From Paraburkholderia sp. (lineage in GTDB: Bacteria; Pseudomonadota; Gammaproteobacteria; Burkholderiales; Burkholderiaceae), in the NCBI RefSeq assembly GCF_004298475.1, contig NZ_SCRP01000007.1:62001-126000 (forward strand): a stretch of DNA of 64,000 nt, given 5' to 3'. The notes beneath the pieces are model-generated. The model had not been told where the DNA came from and did not search any database. It saw nothing but the letters and a program-made list of their open reading frames with translations. This document shows, one piece after another, positions 29,215 to 38,149 of the stretch. A program made the translations under genes and the position numbers. Position 1 is the stretch's first letter, and each line of letters begins with the position of its first letter.

Positions 29215-30600
29215 TTACTTGAAGCGGATAAAGCCGTTGGCCGCCGCCGGTTCGCCTGCTTGCTGCGCGTCGGAGGCGGGGGTGGCTGACGGGCCGTCGC
29301 CGACGCGCGCGCGAGGCTCGGCGGGCGCGTGCGGCGTGCTTTGTGCTGCTGCTTCGGTTGTGTCGGTTGCTGCTGTGTCGGGGTTGCCGCCGGGTTCTGC
29401 GCTTGGGTCGCTGCCTGGTGCTCCGCCCGGTTCGCCGTTCGGTTCGCTGCTCAGTTCGCCGCTGGGTTCTCCGCTCAGTTCGCCGCCGGGTTCGCCGCTC
29501 AGTTCGCCGCCGAGTTCGCCGTTCAGTTCGCCGCTGACGTCGGCATCGACTTCGCCCGTGAGCTCGCCGCCCAGTTCGCGCTCGACGACGTCGCGAAAGC
29601 TCGCGCCGAGTTCGCCGTCGACGCTGTCGGTCGGCGTGGCAAACGGCGCCGGTTGCGGCGCACGCGGCTGCGAGGCCGGTGCACGCGCCGGTTCGTAGGG
29701 CGCGGCGGGGCTGGCGGAAGCATCGGCTTGTGCGGATGGCATGCGCTCGCCGCCGATGTCATCGCTTGCCGGGCCGCTTTCGCTGCCGTCATCCGCGCCC
29801 GGAGCCAACGCCGGATCGACGGAGAACAGATCGAGTTCGCCGTCGATGCCGTCATCGAAACCGCCTGCCGCTGCTGCAGCCGCCGCCGCGACGGCGGCGC
29901 CGCCGTCCGTGGGCAGCCCCGCCGCGAGCATCGTGCGCAACAGCGGCAGCGTCACCGCGCGCTTCTGTTCGAGCGAAAAGCGGTCGAGCGCGTCGAGCAG
30001 CGCCATCAGGCTCGGCATGTCGCGCCGGAAGTGCGTGAGCAGGTAGGCGGGCACGTCGTCGGCGAGCGCGATGCCGCGCTCGCGTGCCGCCCGCTTCAGC
30101 ACGCTGGATTTGTCGGCGTCGGCGAGCGGCGCGAGGTGGAACACGAGCCCCCAGCCCAGCCGCGTGCGCAGGTCCTCGCGCACCGCGAGACCCATCGGCG
30201 CCGCGCGGCCGGTCGCGACGAGCGCGCAGGTCGGGTGCGCGCGCACTTCGTTGAACAGGTTGAAGAGCGCGATCTGCTGCGCGCCCGAGAGCGCGTCGCA
30301 ATCGTCCACGGCGTAGATCGCCACGCGCGGATCGAAGCCGAACGCCGCGAGCGCACTCTGCGGCCCGAGATACCGCGCCTCGCCCGACGGCGTTGCGTGG
30401 ACGAGCGCGTGCAGCAGATGGCTGCGCCCGCTGCCGGGCTCGCCCCAGACGTAGAAGGTGCGGTCGGCGACGGGACCGGCTGCGAGCGCGCTGTCGAGCC
30501 CGCGCAGGTGCGCGACCAGCTCCGTGTTGGCGCCGGTGTGGAAGTTGTCGAAGGTCGATGGCGGCGGGGTGCCGAGATCGAGCGTTAGCTGTCGCTGCAC
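29215..30600 (-). CDS. hda: DnaA-inactivating AAA+ protein Hda with long repeat-rich C-terminal extension
   Basis: 461 residues, about twice the usual length. Residues 1-230 are the Hda core: a beta-clamp-binding motif QLTLDLG at the N-terminus, GEPGSGRSHLL as Walker A and IYAVDDCDAL as Walker B. With the sliding clamp, Hda stimulates ATP hydrolysis by DnaA and so prevents re-initiation of replication. The remaining ~230 residues are acidic and low-complexity, rich in Ala/Pro/Gly/Glu, with a tetrapeptide repeat (GELS/GEPS type, about residues 355-390). The start is supported by conservation of the clamp motif. It lies 12 nt after the perM-like gene in the same leftward run. Confidence 0.9.
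   Translation of the reverse strand: MQRQLTLDLGTPPPSTFDNFHTGANTELVAHLRGLDSALAAGPVADRTFYVWGEPGSGRSHLLHALVHATPSGEARYLGPQSALAAFGFDPRVAIYAVDDCDALSGAQQIALFNLFNEVRAHPTCALVATGRAAPMGLAVREDLRTRLGWGLVFHLAPLADADKSSVLKRAARERGIALADDVPAYLLTHFRRDMPSLMALLDALDRFSLEQKRAVTLPLLRTMLAAGLPTDGGAAVAAAAAAAAGGFDDGIDGELDLFSVDPALAPGADDGSESGPASDDIGGERMPSAQADASASPAAPYEPARAPASQPRAPQPAPFATPTDSVDGELGASFRDVVERELGGELTGEVDADVSGELNGELGGELSGEPGGELSGEPSGELSSEPNGEPGGAPGSDPSAEPGGNPDTAATDTTEAAAQSTPHAPAEPRARVGDGPSATPASDAQQAGEPAAANGFIRFK
29429..29536 (-). repeat. Nine 12-bp repeats in the hda extension
   Basis: Nine head-to-tail units of the form (A/G)GTTCGCCGCT(C/G) on the + strand, coding Gly-Glu-Leu/Pro-Ser-type tetrapeptides on the minus strand. 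Degenerate units continue on both sides. Confidence 0.9.
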
Positions 30601-30612
30601 GGTGGGCGTAAA

Positions 30613-31740
30613 TCAGTTCTTGTAAAGCGCGCTATCGAGGTAACTGCGGCGCAGCTCGCGCAGCGCGACCGAGAGGATCGCGCTTGCGGGCAGCGCCAGC
30701 AGCACCCCGAAGAAACCGAAGAGTTGCCCGAAGGCGAGCAACGCGAAGATCACCGCGAGCGGATGCAGCCCGATGCGCTCGCCGACGAGGCGCGGCGTGA
30801 GGAAGAAGCCTTCGAGGATCTGTCCGATGCCATAGACGAGCGCGACCGCGCCGAAGCCGTACCAGTTGCCGAACTGCAGGAGCGCGGCGATCAGCGCGAG
30901 CACGAGGCCGGTCGCGTAGCCGAGATAGGGGATCAGCACGGCGAGGCCCGTGAAGATGCCGACCGGCAGCGCGACTTCGAAGCCCGCGATGGAGAGCGTG
31001 ATCGCGTAGAACGCCGCGAGAATCGCCATCACGAGCAACTGGCCGCGCAGGTATTGCGCGAGCATGCGGTCCATTTCGCCCGCCAGCTCCATCGTGCGCG
31101 CGAACCAGCGGCGCGGGATGAAGATCTGCAGGCGCGCGAGCATCGCGTTCCAGTCGTAGAGCAGATAGAACAGGACGAGCGGCACCAGCACGAGGTTGCT
31201 GACGAGCGAGATCATCACGTCGCTGCTCGTGCGCACCGATGCCCAGGCGTAGAGCGCAATCGACTGTGCGCTGGCTTCGAGCTTGCTCGTCGCGAGATCG
31301 CGCAGGCTCTGGAAGTCGAGCGTGTCCTGCATGCCGAGCAGCGCGAGTTTGGGCGTGAGCCAGTCGTGCAGGTGGTTGAACATCACCGGCACCTGTTGCT
31401 TGAGCTGTGGCCCTTCTTTCTGGATCACGGCGAGCAGCAGCACGACCAGCATCGTCACGGCGAGCGCGAACAGCAGGATCATGACGAGCGCGGCGAGGCT
31501 GCGCGGCACGCGGTGGCGCACGAACCACGCCACGCCCGGCTGCAGGATGTAGGCGATGATCGCGCCGAGCAGGAACGGCGTGAGGACCGGCCGCAGCAGC
31601 CACAGCACGATGCCGAAGGCGAGCGCCAGCCCGGCCCAGATGAGGGCCTGGCGCTGGTACGGCGTCAAAATCGGTGTATTCGGTGACAAGGGATGGCTTT
31701 CCGGTCGTTGGGCGGGCCGCGATGGGACTATTCGGGCCAT
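30613..31740 (-). CDS. AI-2E/PerM-family membrane permease
   Basis: 375 residues with about eight hydrophobic segments, in the order seen in the AI-2E transporter (PerM/YdiK) family: two near residues 33-75, one near 85-105, then a large loop (110-200) and a C-terminal group from about 185 to 360 with GFFLTPRLVGERIGLHPL, the family's best-conserved segment. Substrates of this family are mostly unknown. The start is uncertain: the first ATG is at 31740, but a TTG at 31689 with GGAAAG before it is a good alternative. It is divergent from purM (108 nt) and leads the leftward run into hda. Confidence 0.88.
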   Translation of the reverse strand: MARIVPSRPAQRPESHPLSPNTPILTPYQRQALIWAGLALAFGIVLWLLRPVLTPFLLGAIIAYILQPGVAWFVRHRVPRSLAALVMILLFALAVTMLVVLLLAVIQKEGPQLKQQVPVMFNHLHDWLTPKLALLGMQDTLDFQSLRDLATSKLEASAQSIALYAWASVRTSSDVMISLVSNLVLVPLVLFYLLYDWNAMLARLQIFIPRRWFARTMELAGEMDRMLAQYLRGQLLVMAILAAFYAITLSIAGFEVALPVGIFTGLAVLIPYLGYATGLVLALIAALLQFGNWYGFGAVALVYGIGQILEGFFLTPRLVGERIGLHPLAVIFALLAFGQLFGFFGVLLALPASAILSVALRELRRSYLDSALYKN

Positions 31741-31848
31741 TCAGGTCGTTTGGGACGCTGCCGCGTATGCAATTTGCGGCCAGGCAGCGGCGGCGAGGTG
31801 CCGTCAATCGGTTAAAATCGCATTTTACCGACCTTCTGGCACTTCCCC

Positions 31849-32910
31849 ATGAATCAACCGAAATCCGACCAGGCCGCCGGCGCCCAGGGCCTCTCGTACC
31901 GCGATGCGGGCGTGGACATCGACGCGGGCGACGCGCTCGTCGATCGCATCAAGCCCTTCGCGAAGAAGACGCTGCGCGAAGGCGTGATGGGCGGCATCGG
32001 CGGGTTCGGCGCGCTGTTCGAAGTGCCGAAGAAGTACAAGGAGCCCGTGCTCGTGTCGGGCACCGACGGCGTGGGCACCAAGCTGCGCCTCGCCTTTCAT
32101 CTGAACAAACACGACACGGTCGGCCAGGATCTCGTCGCGATGAGCGTCAACGACATCCTCGTGCAAGGCGCCGAACCGCTCTTCTTCCTCGATTATTTCG
32201 CGTGCGGCAAGCTCGATGTCGACACGGCCGCGACGGTCGTGAAAGGCATCGCGTACGGCTGCGAGCTGTCGGGTTGCGCGCTGATCGGCGGCGAAACCGC
32301 CGAAATGCCGGGCATGTACCCGGACGGCGAATACGACCTCGCGGGCTTCGCGGTCGGTGCGGTCGAGAAAAGCAGGATCATCGACGGCAGCATGATCGCC
32401 CCGGGCGACGTCGTGCTGGGCCTCGCTTCGAGCGGCATCCATTCGAACGGCTTCTCGCTCGTGCGCAAGATCATCGAGCGCGCGAACCCGGATCTCAACG
32501 CCGACTTCCACGGCCGCTCGCTCGCCGACGCACTGATGGCGCCCACGCGCATCTACGTGAAGCCGCTGCTCGCGCTGATGCAGCAGGTGACGGTGAAGGG
32601 CATGGCGCACATCACGGGCGGCGGGCTTGTCGAGAACATTCCGCGCGTGCTGCGCGAAGGTCTCACTGCCGAACTCGATCACAACGCCTGGACGCTGCCG
32701 CCGCTCTTTTCGTGGCTGCAGCAGCACGGCGGCGTCGCCGATGCGGAGATGCATCGCGTGTTCAACTGCGGCATCGGCATGGCCGTCGTCGTGTCCGCTG
32801 ATCAGGCCGATCAGGCCGTCGCGCAGCTCGCCGCCGCAGGCGAGCAGGTGTGGAAGATCGGCTTCGTACGCGAGAGCAAGGCTGGCGAAGCGCAGACCGT
32901 GGTGGTCTAA
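31849..32910 (+). CDS. purM: Phosphoribosylformylglycinamidine cyclo-ligase (AIR synthetase)
   Basis: 353 residues, normal. It closes the imidazole ring in step five of purine synthesis, using ATP. Seen are the segments [58 protein letters not shown] and the C-terminal [19 protein letters not shown] hexamer at 31813-31818 is a possible -10. It is divergent from the perM-like gene and followed by tandem repeats and a terminator shared with the convergent kynA. Confidence 0.97.
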   Translation: MNQPKSDQAAGAQGLSYRDAGVDIDAGDALVDRIKPFAKKTLREGVMGGIGGFGALFEVPKKYKEPVLVSGTDGVGTKLRLAFHLNKHDTVGQDLVAMSVNDILVQGAEPLFFLDYFACGKLDVDTAATVVKGIAYGCELSGCALIGGETAEMPGMYPDGEYDLAGFAVGAVEKSRIIDGSMIAPGDVVLGLASSGIHSNGFSLVRKIIERANPDLNADFHGRSLADALMAPTRIYVKPLLALMQQVTVKGMAHITGGGLVENIPRVLREGLTAELDHNAWTLPPLFSWLQQHGGVADAEMHRVFNCGIGMAVVVSADQADQAVAQLAAAGEQVWKIGFVRESKAGEAQTVVV

Positions 32911-32926
32911 GACGGCTCGCCTTAAG

Positions 32927-32948
32927 CGCTGAACCCGCGCTGAACCCG
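32927..32948 (+). repeat. 11-bp tandem repeat after purM
   Basis: CGCTGAACCCG twice (32927-32937, 32938-32948), decaying into CTGAATTCG and CTTGATCG. Each unit contains TGA. It starts 17 nt beyond the purM stop. Confidence 0.8.
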
Positions 32949-32974
32949 CTGAATTCGCTTGATCGATCGGCTTG

Positions 32975-33028
32975 AAAAAATTCGCGCCGGTGAGGTCGGC
33001 CCATCAGGGCTTGCCTCACCGGCGCGAA
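32975..33028 (-). terminator. Intrinsic terminator of the kyn operon
   Basis: TTCGCGCCGGTGAGG (32981-32995) pairs perfectly with 33014-33028 around an 18-nt loop. The A run at 32975-32980 gives a U tract for leftward transcripts, so it ends kynBUA; it may also slow purM transcripts. Confidence 0.85.
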
Positions 33029-33030
33029 GT

Positions 33031-33056
33031 CGTTTCAGGGCGTTTCAGGGCGCTTC
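33031..33056 (-). repeat. 10-bp tandem repeat behind the kynA stop
   Basis: CGTTTCAGGG twice (33031-33040, 33041-33050), followed by the variant CGCTTCAGCG. On the minus strand each unit reads CTGA. It lies between the kynA stop (33076) and the operon terminator. Confidence 0.8.
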
Positions 33057-33075
33057 AGCGTACGCGCTGACTGCG

Positions 33076-34035
33076 TTACAGCACCGTGCGCACGTGCCAA
33101 AGCTCGGGGAACAGCACGATATCGAGCATCTTGCGCAGATAAGGCGCGCCGCTCGTTCCGCCCGTGCCCTGCTTGAAGCCGATGATCCGCTCGACGGTCG
33201 TCACGTGGCGAAACCGCCACTGCCGGAACGCGTCTTCGAGATCGACAAGTTCCTCGGCCATCTCATACAAGTCCCAGTACTGCGAAGGGTTGCGATAGAT
33301 TTCGAGCCAGGCGGCTTCGACGGACGGATCGTGCGCGGTGGGCAGCGTCCAGTCGCGCGTGAGCCGCTCCGGCGCGATGGCGAATCCGCGCCGCGCGAGC
33401 AGGCGGATCACTTCGTCGTAGAACGAGGGCGCTTCCAGCGTGTCTTTCACCTGCTTCAGAATCTCGGGCCGGTGCTCGTGCGGCTTGAGCATCTGCATAT
33501 TCTTGTTGCCGAGCAGAAATTCGATCTGCCGGTACTGGTACGACTGAAACCCGGAAGAACTGCCGAGGTAAGGCCGCATCGCCGTGTACTCGGAAGGCGT
33601 GAGCGTCGACAACACGTTCCACGCCTGCACGAGCTGCTCCATGATCCGCGACACGCGCGCCAGTTGCTTGAAGGCGGGCGGCAGTTCATCGCGATGCACG
33701 TTCGCGAGCGCCGCACGCAGTTCGTACAGCGCGAGCTTCATCCATAGCTCGCTCGTCTGATGCTGCACGATGAACAGCATCTCGTTGTGGTCGGGCGAGA
33801 GCGGATGCTGCGCGTTCAGCACCGCATCGAGCGCGAGGTAGTCGCCGTAGCTCATCGACTTCGAAAAATCGAGCTTGGCGTCGTGCCAGCCAGCTTCGCC
33901 TGCTAAGCCTTCTGTACCCGTTGTGCCTGCTGTGCTCGCCGCTGCCGGCGCGCTCGCGCCGGGGCAGGTGCCGCGCGGCGCAGCCGCGGCGTCGATGGCG
34001 TCCGGCATGCCGGGAATCTGCATGTGATCGGTCAA
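33076..34035 (-). CDS. kynA: Tryptophan 2,3-dioxygenase
   Basis: 319 residues. It opens the indole ring of L-tryptophan to N-formylkynurenine with a haem cofactor. After a variable N-terminus of about 55 residues, the family core starts at [14 protein letters not shown]. It includes [31 protein letters not shown] and the C-terminal [20 protein letters not shown]. It is the last gene of kynB-kynU-kynA although its enzyme acts first. The 5' gap to kynU is 79 nt. Confidence 0.96.
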   Translation of the reverse strand: MTDHMQIPGMPDAIDAAAAPRGTCPGASAPAAASTAGTTGTEGLAGEAGWHDAKLDFSKSMSYGDYLALDAVLNAQHPLSPDHNEMLFIVQHQTSELWMKLALYELRAALANVHRDELPPAFKQLARVSRIMEQLVQAWNVLSTLTPSEYTAMRPYLGSSSGFQSYQYRQIEFLLGNKNMQMLKPHEHRPEILKQVKDTLEAPSFYDEVIRLLARRGFAIAPERLTRDWTLPTAHDPSVEAAWLEIYRNPSQYWDLYEMAEELVDLEDAFRQWRFRHVTTVERIIGFKQGTGGTSGAPYLRKMLDIVLFPELWHVRTVL

Positions 34036-34090
34036 GTTCGTCTCCTTTTTTTATGGGACCTGGCTCGTCAACGCCGCGTCCCATTCCATG

Positions 34091-34120
34091 TCAATCAGTT
34101 TCAATCAGGTTCAATCAGGT
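34091..34120 (-). repeat. Three 10-bp repeats over the kynU stop
   Basis: TCAATCAGTT, TCAATCAGGT, TCAATCAGGT on the + strand. The kynU stop (34115-34117) is in the third; the other units each contain TGA on the minus strand. Confidence 0.88.
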
Positions 34121-35428
34121 CACCGCGCCGCGCGCGGCGAATTCGGGCTTGCGCCAGGATTCGGTCGTGAGCACGTCGCGCAGCGTTTCGACGGCGTCCC
34201 ACACATCCACGAAACGCACGTAGAGCGGCGTGAAGCCGAAGCGCAGCACGCCCGGCTCGCGATAGTCGCCGATCACGCCGTGCGCGATCAGCGCCTGCAT
34301 CACCTCATAGCCATGCGGGTGCTCGAAGCTCACGTGCGAGCCGCGCTGCGCGTGCTCGCGCGGCGTGACGAGCGTGAGGTCGAGGCCCGCGCAGCGCGTC
34401 TCGACGAGTTCGATAAAGAGATCGGTCAGCGCGAGCGACTTGCGGCGCACCGCTGCCATGCCGGTCTGCAGGAACACATCGAGACCGCATTCGACGAGCG
34501 CCATCGAAACGATCGGCTGCGTGCCGCACAGGAAGCGGCCAATGCCGTCGTCCGGGCGGTAGTCGGGGCTCATCTCGAACGGCTTCTTGTGGCCCCACCA
34601 GCCCGATAGCGGCTGCGAGAAGGCGTTCTGGTGCCGTCTGGGCACCCAGACGAACGCGGGCGAGCCCGGGCCGCCGTTGAGGTACTTGTAGGTGCAGCCC
34701 ACGGCGTAGTCGGCGTTTGCGTCGTTCAGCGCGACGCCGACCGCGCCCGCCGAATGCGCGAGGTCCCACAGCGCGAGCGCGCCGCGTGCGTGGATCAGTT
34801 CGGTGAGCGCGGCCATGTCGTGCATGTAGCCCGTGCGGTAGTTCACGTGCGTAATCATCGCGACGGCGACGTCGTCGGTGAGCGCAGCGGGCAGCTCGGC
34901 GGGATCGTCGACGAGGCGCAGTTCATAGCCTCGGTCGAGCTGTTCGATGAGGCCCTGCGCGATGTAAAGATCGGTCGGGAAATTCGCGCGCTCGGAGACG
35001 ATCACGCGGCGCTTCGGATCGCGTTCGGCCTGCATGCGCAGCGCCGCCGAAAGCACCTTGAAGAGATTCACCGAGATCGTATCGGTGACGACCACCTCGT
35101 CCTCGGCTGCGCCGATCAGCGCGCCCAGCTTGTTGCCGAGCCGGCGCGGCAGCGCGAACCAGCCCGCCGTGTTCCAGCTGCGGATCAGGCCGTCGCCCCA
35201 TTCGGCGCCGATCACGGCCTGCGCACGTGCGGCGGCGGCTTTGGGCGGCACGCCGAGCGAGTTGCCGTCGAGGTAGATCGTGTCGGGTGCGAGCGCGAAC
35301 TGGTCGCGCAGGGCCGCGAGCGGATCGGCGCGATCGAATGCTTCGGCTTCGGTGCGCGTTTTGTTGTGCGCTTCGTTTCGTGCGTCGTTCCTGTTTGTCA
35401 TGAGCGTTTGCATGTGGGCGGTTGGCAT
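34115..35428 (-). CDS. kynU: Kynureninase
   Basis: 437 residues from the ATG at 35428. Two later ATGs (35413, 35401) are also possible, since no strong ribosome site marks any of them. A PLP enzyme that splits kynurenine into anthranilate and alanine. Conserved segments are [25 protein letters not shown] (PLP Asp) and the Schiff-base Lys in [15 protein letters not shown], followed by GWWGH. It lies 23 nt after kynB and ahead of kynA. The open frame upstream into kynB was rejected because it is the shadow of that gene. Confidence 0.95.
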   Translation of the reverse strand: MPTAHMQTLMTNRNDARNEAHNKTRTEAEAFDRADPLAALRDQFALAPDTIYLDGNSLGVPPKAAAARAQAVIGAEWGDGLIRSWNTAGWFALPRRLGNKLGALIGAAEDEVVVTDTISVNLFKVLSAALRMQAERDPKRRVIVSERANFPTDLYIAQGLIEQLDRGYELRLVDDPAELPAALTDDVAVAMITHVNYRTGYMHDMAALTELIHARGALALWDLAHSAGAVGVALNDANADYAVGCTYKYLNGGPGSPAFVWVPRRHQNAFSQPLSGWWGHKKPFEMSPDYRPDDGIGRFLCGTQPIVSMALVECGLDVFLQTGMAAVRRKSLALTDLFIELVETRCAGLDLTLVTPREHAQRGSHVSFEHPHGYEVMQALIAHGVIGDYREPGVLRFGFTPLYVRFVDVWDAVETLRDVLTTESWRKPEFAARGAVT

Positions 35429-35451
35429 CGGTGATGAAATTCGAGGACGGT

Positions 35452-36090
35452 CTATGCCGTGCGAGGCAGCGCGCGCAGCACGGCGCGCACGGGGCTCGCA
35501 TCGAGCGTGGCGAATTTGAGCGGCAGCGCGATCAGCTCGTAGTCGCCCGGCGCGACGGCGTCGAGCACGATGCCTTCGAGAATCGCCATGCGATGCGCAC
35601 GAATTCGGTGATGTGCGTCCATCGTCTTCGAATCCTGCGGATCGAGCGATGGCGTGTCGATGCCGATCAGCCGCACGCCGCGCGCGGCCAGCAGATCGAT
35701 TGTCTCGGGCGCGACCGCGCAGAACGCGCTGTCCCAACGCTCGACGCTCGCCTGCGCATAGGTGCGCAGCAGCACGCGCGGCGGCAGATCGTCGAGTGCA
35801 TGCGCGATGTGCGCGGGCAGCACGAGCGGCGCGGCGCCGATGCAATGGATCACGCGGCACGCGCCGAGATAGGCGTCGAGCGCGACCGCGCCGATCGGCG
35901 CGCCGTCTTCGTCGTAGTGCAGCGGCGCGTCGGTGTGCGCGCCCGTGTGCGGCGAGAGCGTCACGCGTGCGACATTCACCGGCGAACCGGCCTCCATGCG
36001 CCAGACGCGTTCCACGCCGACCGGCGTATCGCCGGGCCAGACGGGCGTGCCGGGATGGATCGGCGGGGAAATATCCCAGATATTGTTCAT
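35452..36090 (-). CDS. kynB: Kynurenine formamidase (arylformamidase)
   Basis: 212 residues from the ATG at 36090. The frame runs 62 residues upstream through the promoter region and was trimmed, since [20 protein letters not shown] is the family N-terminus. It removes formate from N-formylkynurenine. The cyclase-family metal site [11 protein letters not shown] is at residues 48-58, and [14 protein letters not shown] carries a further conserved His pair. It is the first gene of the kynBUA operon and divergent from the regulator kynR. Confidence 0.95.
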   Translation of the reverse strand: MNNIWDISPPIHPGTPVWPGDTPVGVERVWRMEAGSPVNVARVTLSPHTGAHTDAPLHYDEDGAPIGAVALDAYLGACRVIHCIGAAPLVLPAHIAHALDDLPPRVLLRTYAQASVERWDSAFCAVAPETIDLLAARGVRLIGIDTPSLDPQDSKTMDAHHRIRAHRMAILEGIVLDAVAPGDYELIALPLKFATLDASPVRAVLRALPRTA

Positions 36091-36222
36091 GACGTTGATC
36101 CAGATGCGCAGTCTATGCTTCGAATGATAGGCAAGCTGGAGTGAAATGTGCTTGCTTAAAAAACGCCGCGAGCTATAACTGTTGGCAGATAATTCACAAC
36201 AAGCCGGGAAAGGGGACCAAAT
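36091..36222. promoter_or_regulatory. Divergent kynB/kynR control region
   Basis: 132 nt between the two start codons, more AT-rich than its surroundings. A strong ribosome site (AAAGGGGA) precedes kynR, and TATAAC (36171-36176) is a possible -10 for it. Lrp-type regulators commonly bind such divergent gaps; no clear operator repeat was picked out by eye. Confidence 0.5.
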
Positions 36223-36729
36223 ATGAATGCAATCTCGCTCGATGCTACCGATTGCCGTATTCTCGCGGTGCTGCAAAACGAGGGCAGAATCAGCAACCTC
36301 GATCTTGCCGAACGCATTTCGCTCTCGCCATCGGCGTGCCTGCGCAGGCTGCGGCTACTGGAAGAACAGGGTGTGGTGGAGCGCTATCGCGCGTGCCTGA
36401 ACCGGGAGATTCTCGGCTTCGAGATGGAGGCGTTCGTGCAGGTATCGATGCGCAACGACCAGGAAAGCTGGCACGAGCGCTTCGTGAGCGCGCTGCGCGA
36501 CTGGCCGGAGGTGGTGGGCGCGTATGTCGTGACGGGCGAGACGCATTACCTGCTGCGTGTGCTCGCCCACAATCTCAAGCACTATTCCGATTTCGTGCTC
36601 AACAAGCTGTACAAGGCGCCGGGCGTGATGGACATCCGCTCGAACATCGTCCTCACGACGCTGAAGGCGGAGTCGGGCGTCCCCGTCGATCTGATCCAGC
36701 AGCGGGAGCCGAAGAGCGCCGTGGCGTGA
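36223..36729 (+). CDS. kynR: Lrp/AsnC-family regulator of kynurenine genes
   Basis: 168 residues. A DNA-binding helix-turn-helix at about residues 8-60 ([38 protein letters not shown]) is followed by the ligand-binding RAM domain ([18 protein letters not shown]). In Pseudomonas aeruginosa a homologous Lrp-type protein, KynR, activates the kyn genes in response to kynurenine; the divergent position here supports the same role. The calling of the gene as kynR rests on this context. Confidence 0.88.
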   Translation: MNAISLDATDCRILAVLQNEGRISNLDLAERISLSPSACLRRLRLLEEQGVVERYRACLNREILGFEMEAFVQVSMRNDQESWHERFVSALRDWPEVVGAYVVTGETHYLLRVLAHNLKHYSDFVLNKLYKAPGVMDIRSNIVLTTLKAESGVPVDLIQQREPKSAVA

Positions 36730-36751
36730 GGCGGGCAGTGCCCGCATGTGC

Positions 36752-37264
36752 TCAGAGCGGCTCGATCTGGTGGAAGCCGCCGCCGTGGTAGACGAGCGGC
36801 GGCGCATGGGCGAGGTCCTCGCACACGCCGCAGCGCTCGACTTCGCCGACGAAGATCACGTGGTCGCCTTCTTCATAGCGGCTGCGGTTGTGGCACTCGA
36901 ACCAGGCGAGTGCGCCATCGAGCACGGGCATGCCGCTGTCGCCGGCCGCGTGCGCGACGCCTGCGAACCGGTCGCCCTTCACCGTCGCAAAACGCTTGCA
37001 CAGGTCGAGCTGCGACGCGGCGAGCACATTCACCACATAATGGCTGTTCGCGCGGAACACCGACATCGACGCCGAACGCGTCGCGAGGCTCCACAGCACG
37101 AGCGGCGGATTCATCGATACGGAGTTGAACGAACTCGCGGTGATGCCGATCAGCGGGCCGTCGGGCGCGCGTGTCGTGATTACCGTGACGCCGGTCGCAA
37201 ACTGGCCGAGCGCGCGGCGAAAGGCAGCGTCGTCGAAATTGGGCGGACTGGCGCGGCGGGTCAT
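36752..37264 (-). CDS. Flavin reductase family protein (FMN-binding split barrel)
   Basis: 170 residues from the ATG at 37264; the longer open frame upstream is not family-like. The fold is that of the short-chain NAD(P)H:flavin reductases such as HpaC. Segments seen are FRRALGQFATGVTVIT, the flavin-binding GITASSFNSVSMNPPLVLWSL, and DHVIFVGEVE near the end. Such enzymes supply reduced FMN or FAD to a partner mono-oxygenase. No partner is adjacent, so the pathway is open. It is convergent with kynR (22 nt) and divergent from msrA. Confidence 0.85.
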   Translation of the reverse strand: MTRRASPPNFDDAAFRRALGQFATGVTVITTRAPDGPLIGITASSFNSVSMNPPLVLWSLATRSASMSVFRANSHYVVNVLAASQLDLCKRFATVKGDRFAGVAHAAGDSGMPVLDGALAWFECHNRSRYEEGDHVIFVGEVERCGVCEDLAHAPPLVYHGGGFHQIEPL

Positions 37265-37466
37265 CGGAGCGCGGCTCCGTTTGCGGGGCGCGCACGCGGT
37301 GCACGCGGCGTACGCGGTGCGAGGAAAGTGAAAGTCGGAATCAACATCATGTGAAAGAGCGACGAATTGTCGCAATTCTAGCGGAAGCAGCCGATGGCCG
37401 CCCGGCTGGCACGGCTGTTTCCAGCCCCGGTCGCGTCTGGCGGACCGCATTCAAGGAGTGAGCAGC

Positions 37467-38015
37467 ATGAATCAGACAGTCGAAACGGCCACGCTTGGCG
37501 GCGGATGTTTCTGGTGCCTCGAAGCCGTGTATCTGCGCGTGGAAGGCGTGCTTGCGGTGGAGTCGGGCTACGCGGGCGGCCATGTCGCCAACCCGACCTA
37601 CGAGCAGGTCTGCGACGGCCAGACGGGGCATGCGGAGGTCGTCAACGTGACGTTCGATCCGGTGAGGATCGGCTACCGCGAGATTCTCGACATCTTCTTC
37701 GGCATCCACGATCCCACCCAGCTCGACCGGCAGGGCAACGACGTCGGCGAGCAGTATCGCTCGGTGATCTTCACGCACTCGGCGGCGCAGCGCGAGACGG
37801 CGCTGCAGGCGATCCGCGAGATCGCAGCGGAAGGCGTGTTCGACGGGCAGATCGTCACCCAGGTGCAGCCGCTCGACGGCAACTATTTCCCCGCCGAGGC
37901 GTATCACCAGAACTACTTCGCGCAGCACGCGGATCAGGGCTATTGCGCGGCGGTGGTCGCGCCGAAGGTCGCCAAATTCCGGCAGAAGTTCGTGCACCGG
38001 CTCAAGCCGGAGTGA
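37467..38015 (+). CDS. msrA: Peptide methionine (S)-S-oxide reductase
   Basis: 182 residues from the ATG at 37467, which has AAGGAG 8 nt before it; a GTG at 37458 overlaps that site and is less likely. It repairs oxidised methionine. The active site GGGCFWCLEAVY has catalytic Cys14. Other conserved parts are SGYAGGHVANPTYEQVC, GHAEVVNVTFDP and FGIHDPTQLDRQGND. It stands alone and is followed by its own terminator. Confidence 0.96.
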   Translation: MNQTVETATLGGGCFWCLEAVYLRVEGVLAVESGYAGGHVANPTYEQVCDGQTGHAEVVNVTFDPVRIGYREILDIFFGIHDPTQLDRQGNDVGEQYRSVIFTHSAAQRETALQAIREIAAEGVFDGQIVTQVQPLDGNYFPAEAYHQNYFAQHADQGYCAAVVAPKVAKFRQKFVHRLKPE

Positions 38016-38065
38016 TTTGATGTGACGTGACGCTGCGCTCTGCGCGGTGTTCGCGGGTTCCGAAG

Positions 38066-38101
38066 GAGCGGGGCGCATGGACGTTTCCCGCTCTTTTTTT
38101 T
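38066..38101 (+). terminator. Intrinsic terminator after msrA
   Basis: GAGCGGG (38066-38072) pairs with CCCGCTC (38087-38093) and is followed directly by eight T residues. It lies 50 nt past the msrA stop. Confidence 0.8.
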
Positions 38102-38149
38102 GCGCCGACGCGGGGTGCGGGCGCAGCCGCATTCGTTGGTCGTCGGTTG

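Noticed and set aside
33031-33050. 10-bp repeat as part of the kyn terminator
   Set aside because: It lies outside the hairpin arms and does not pair with them; treated as a stop-proximal repeat instead.
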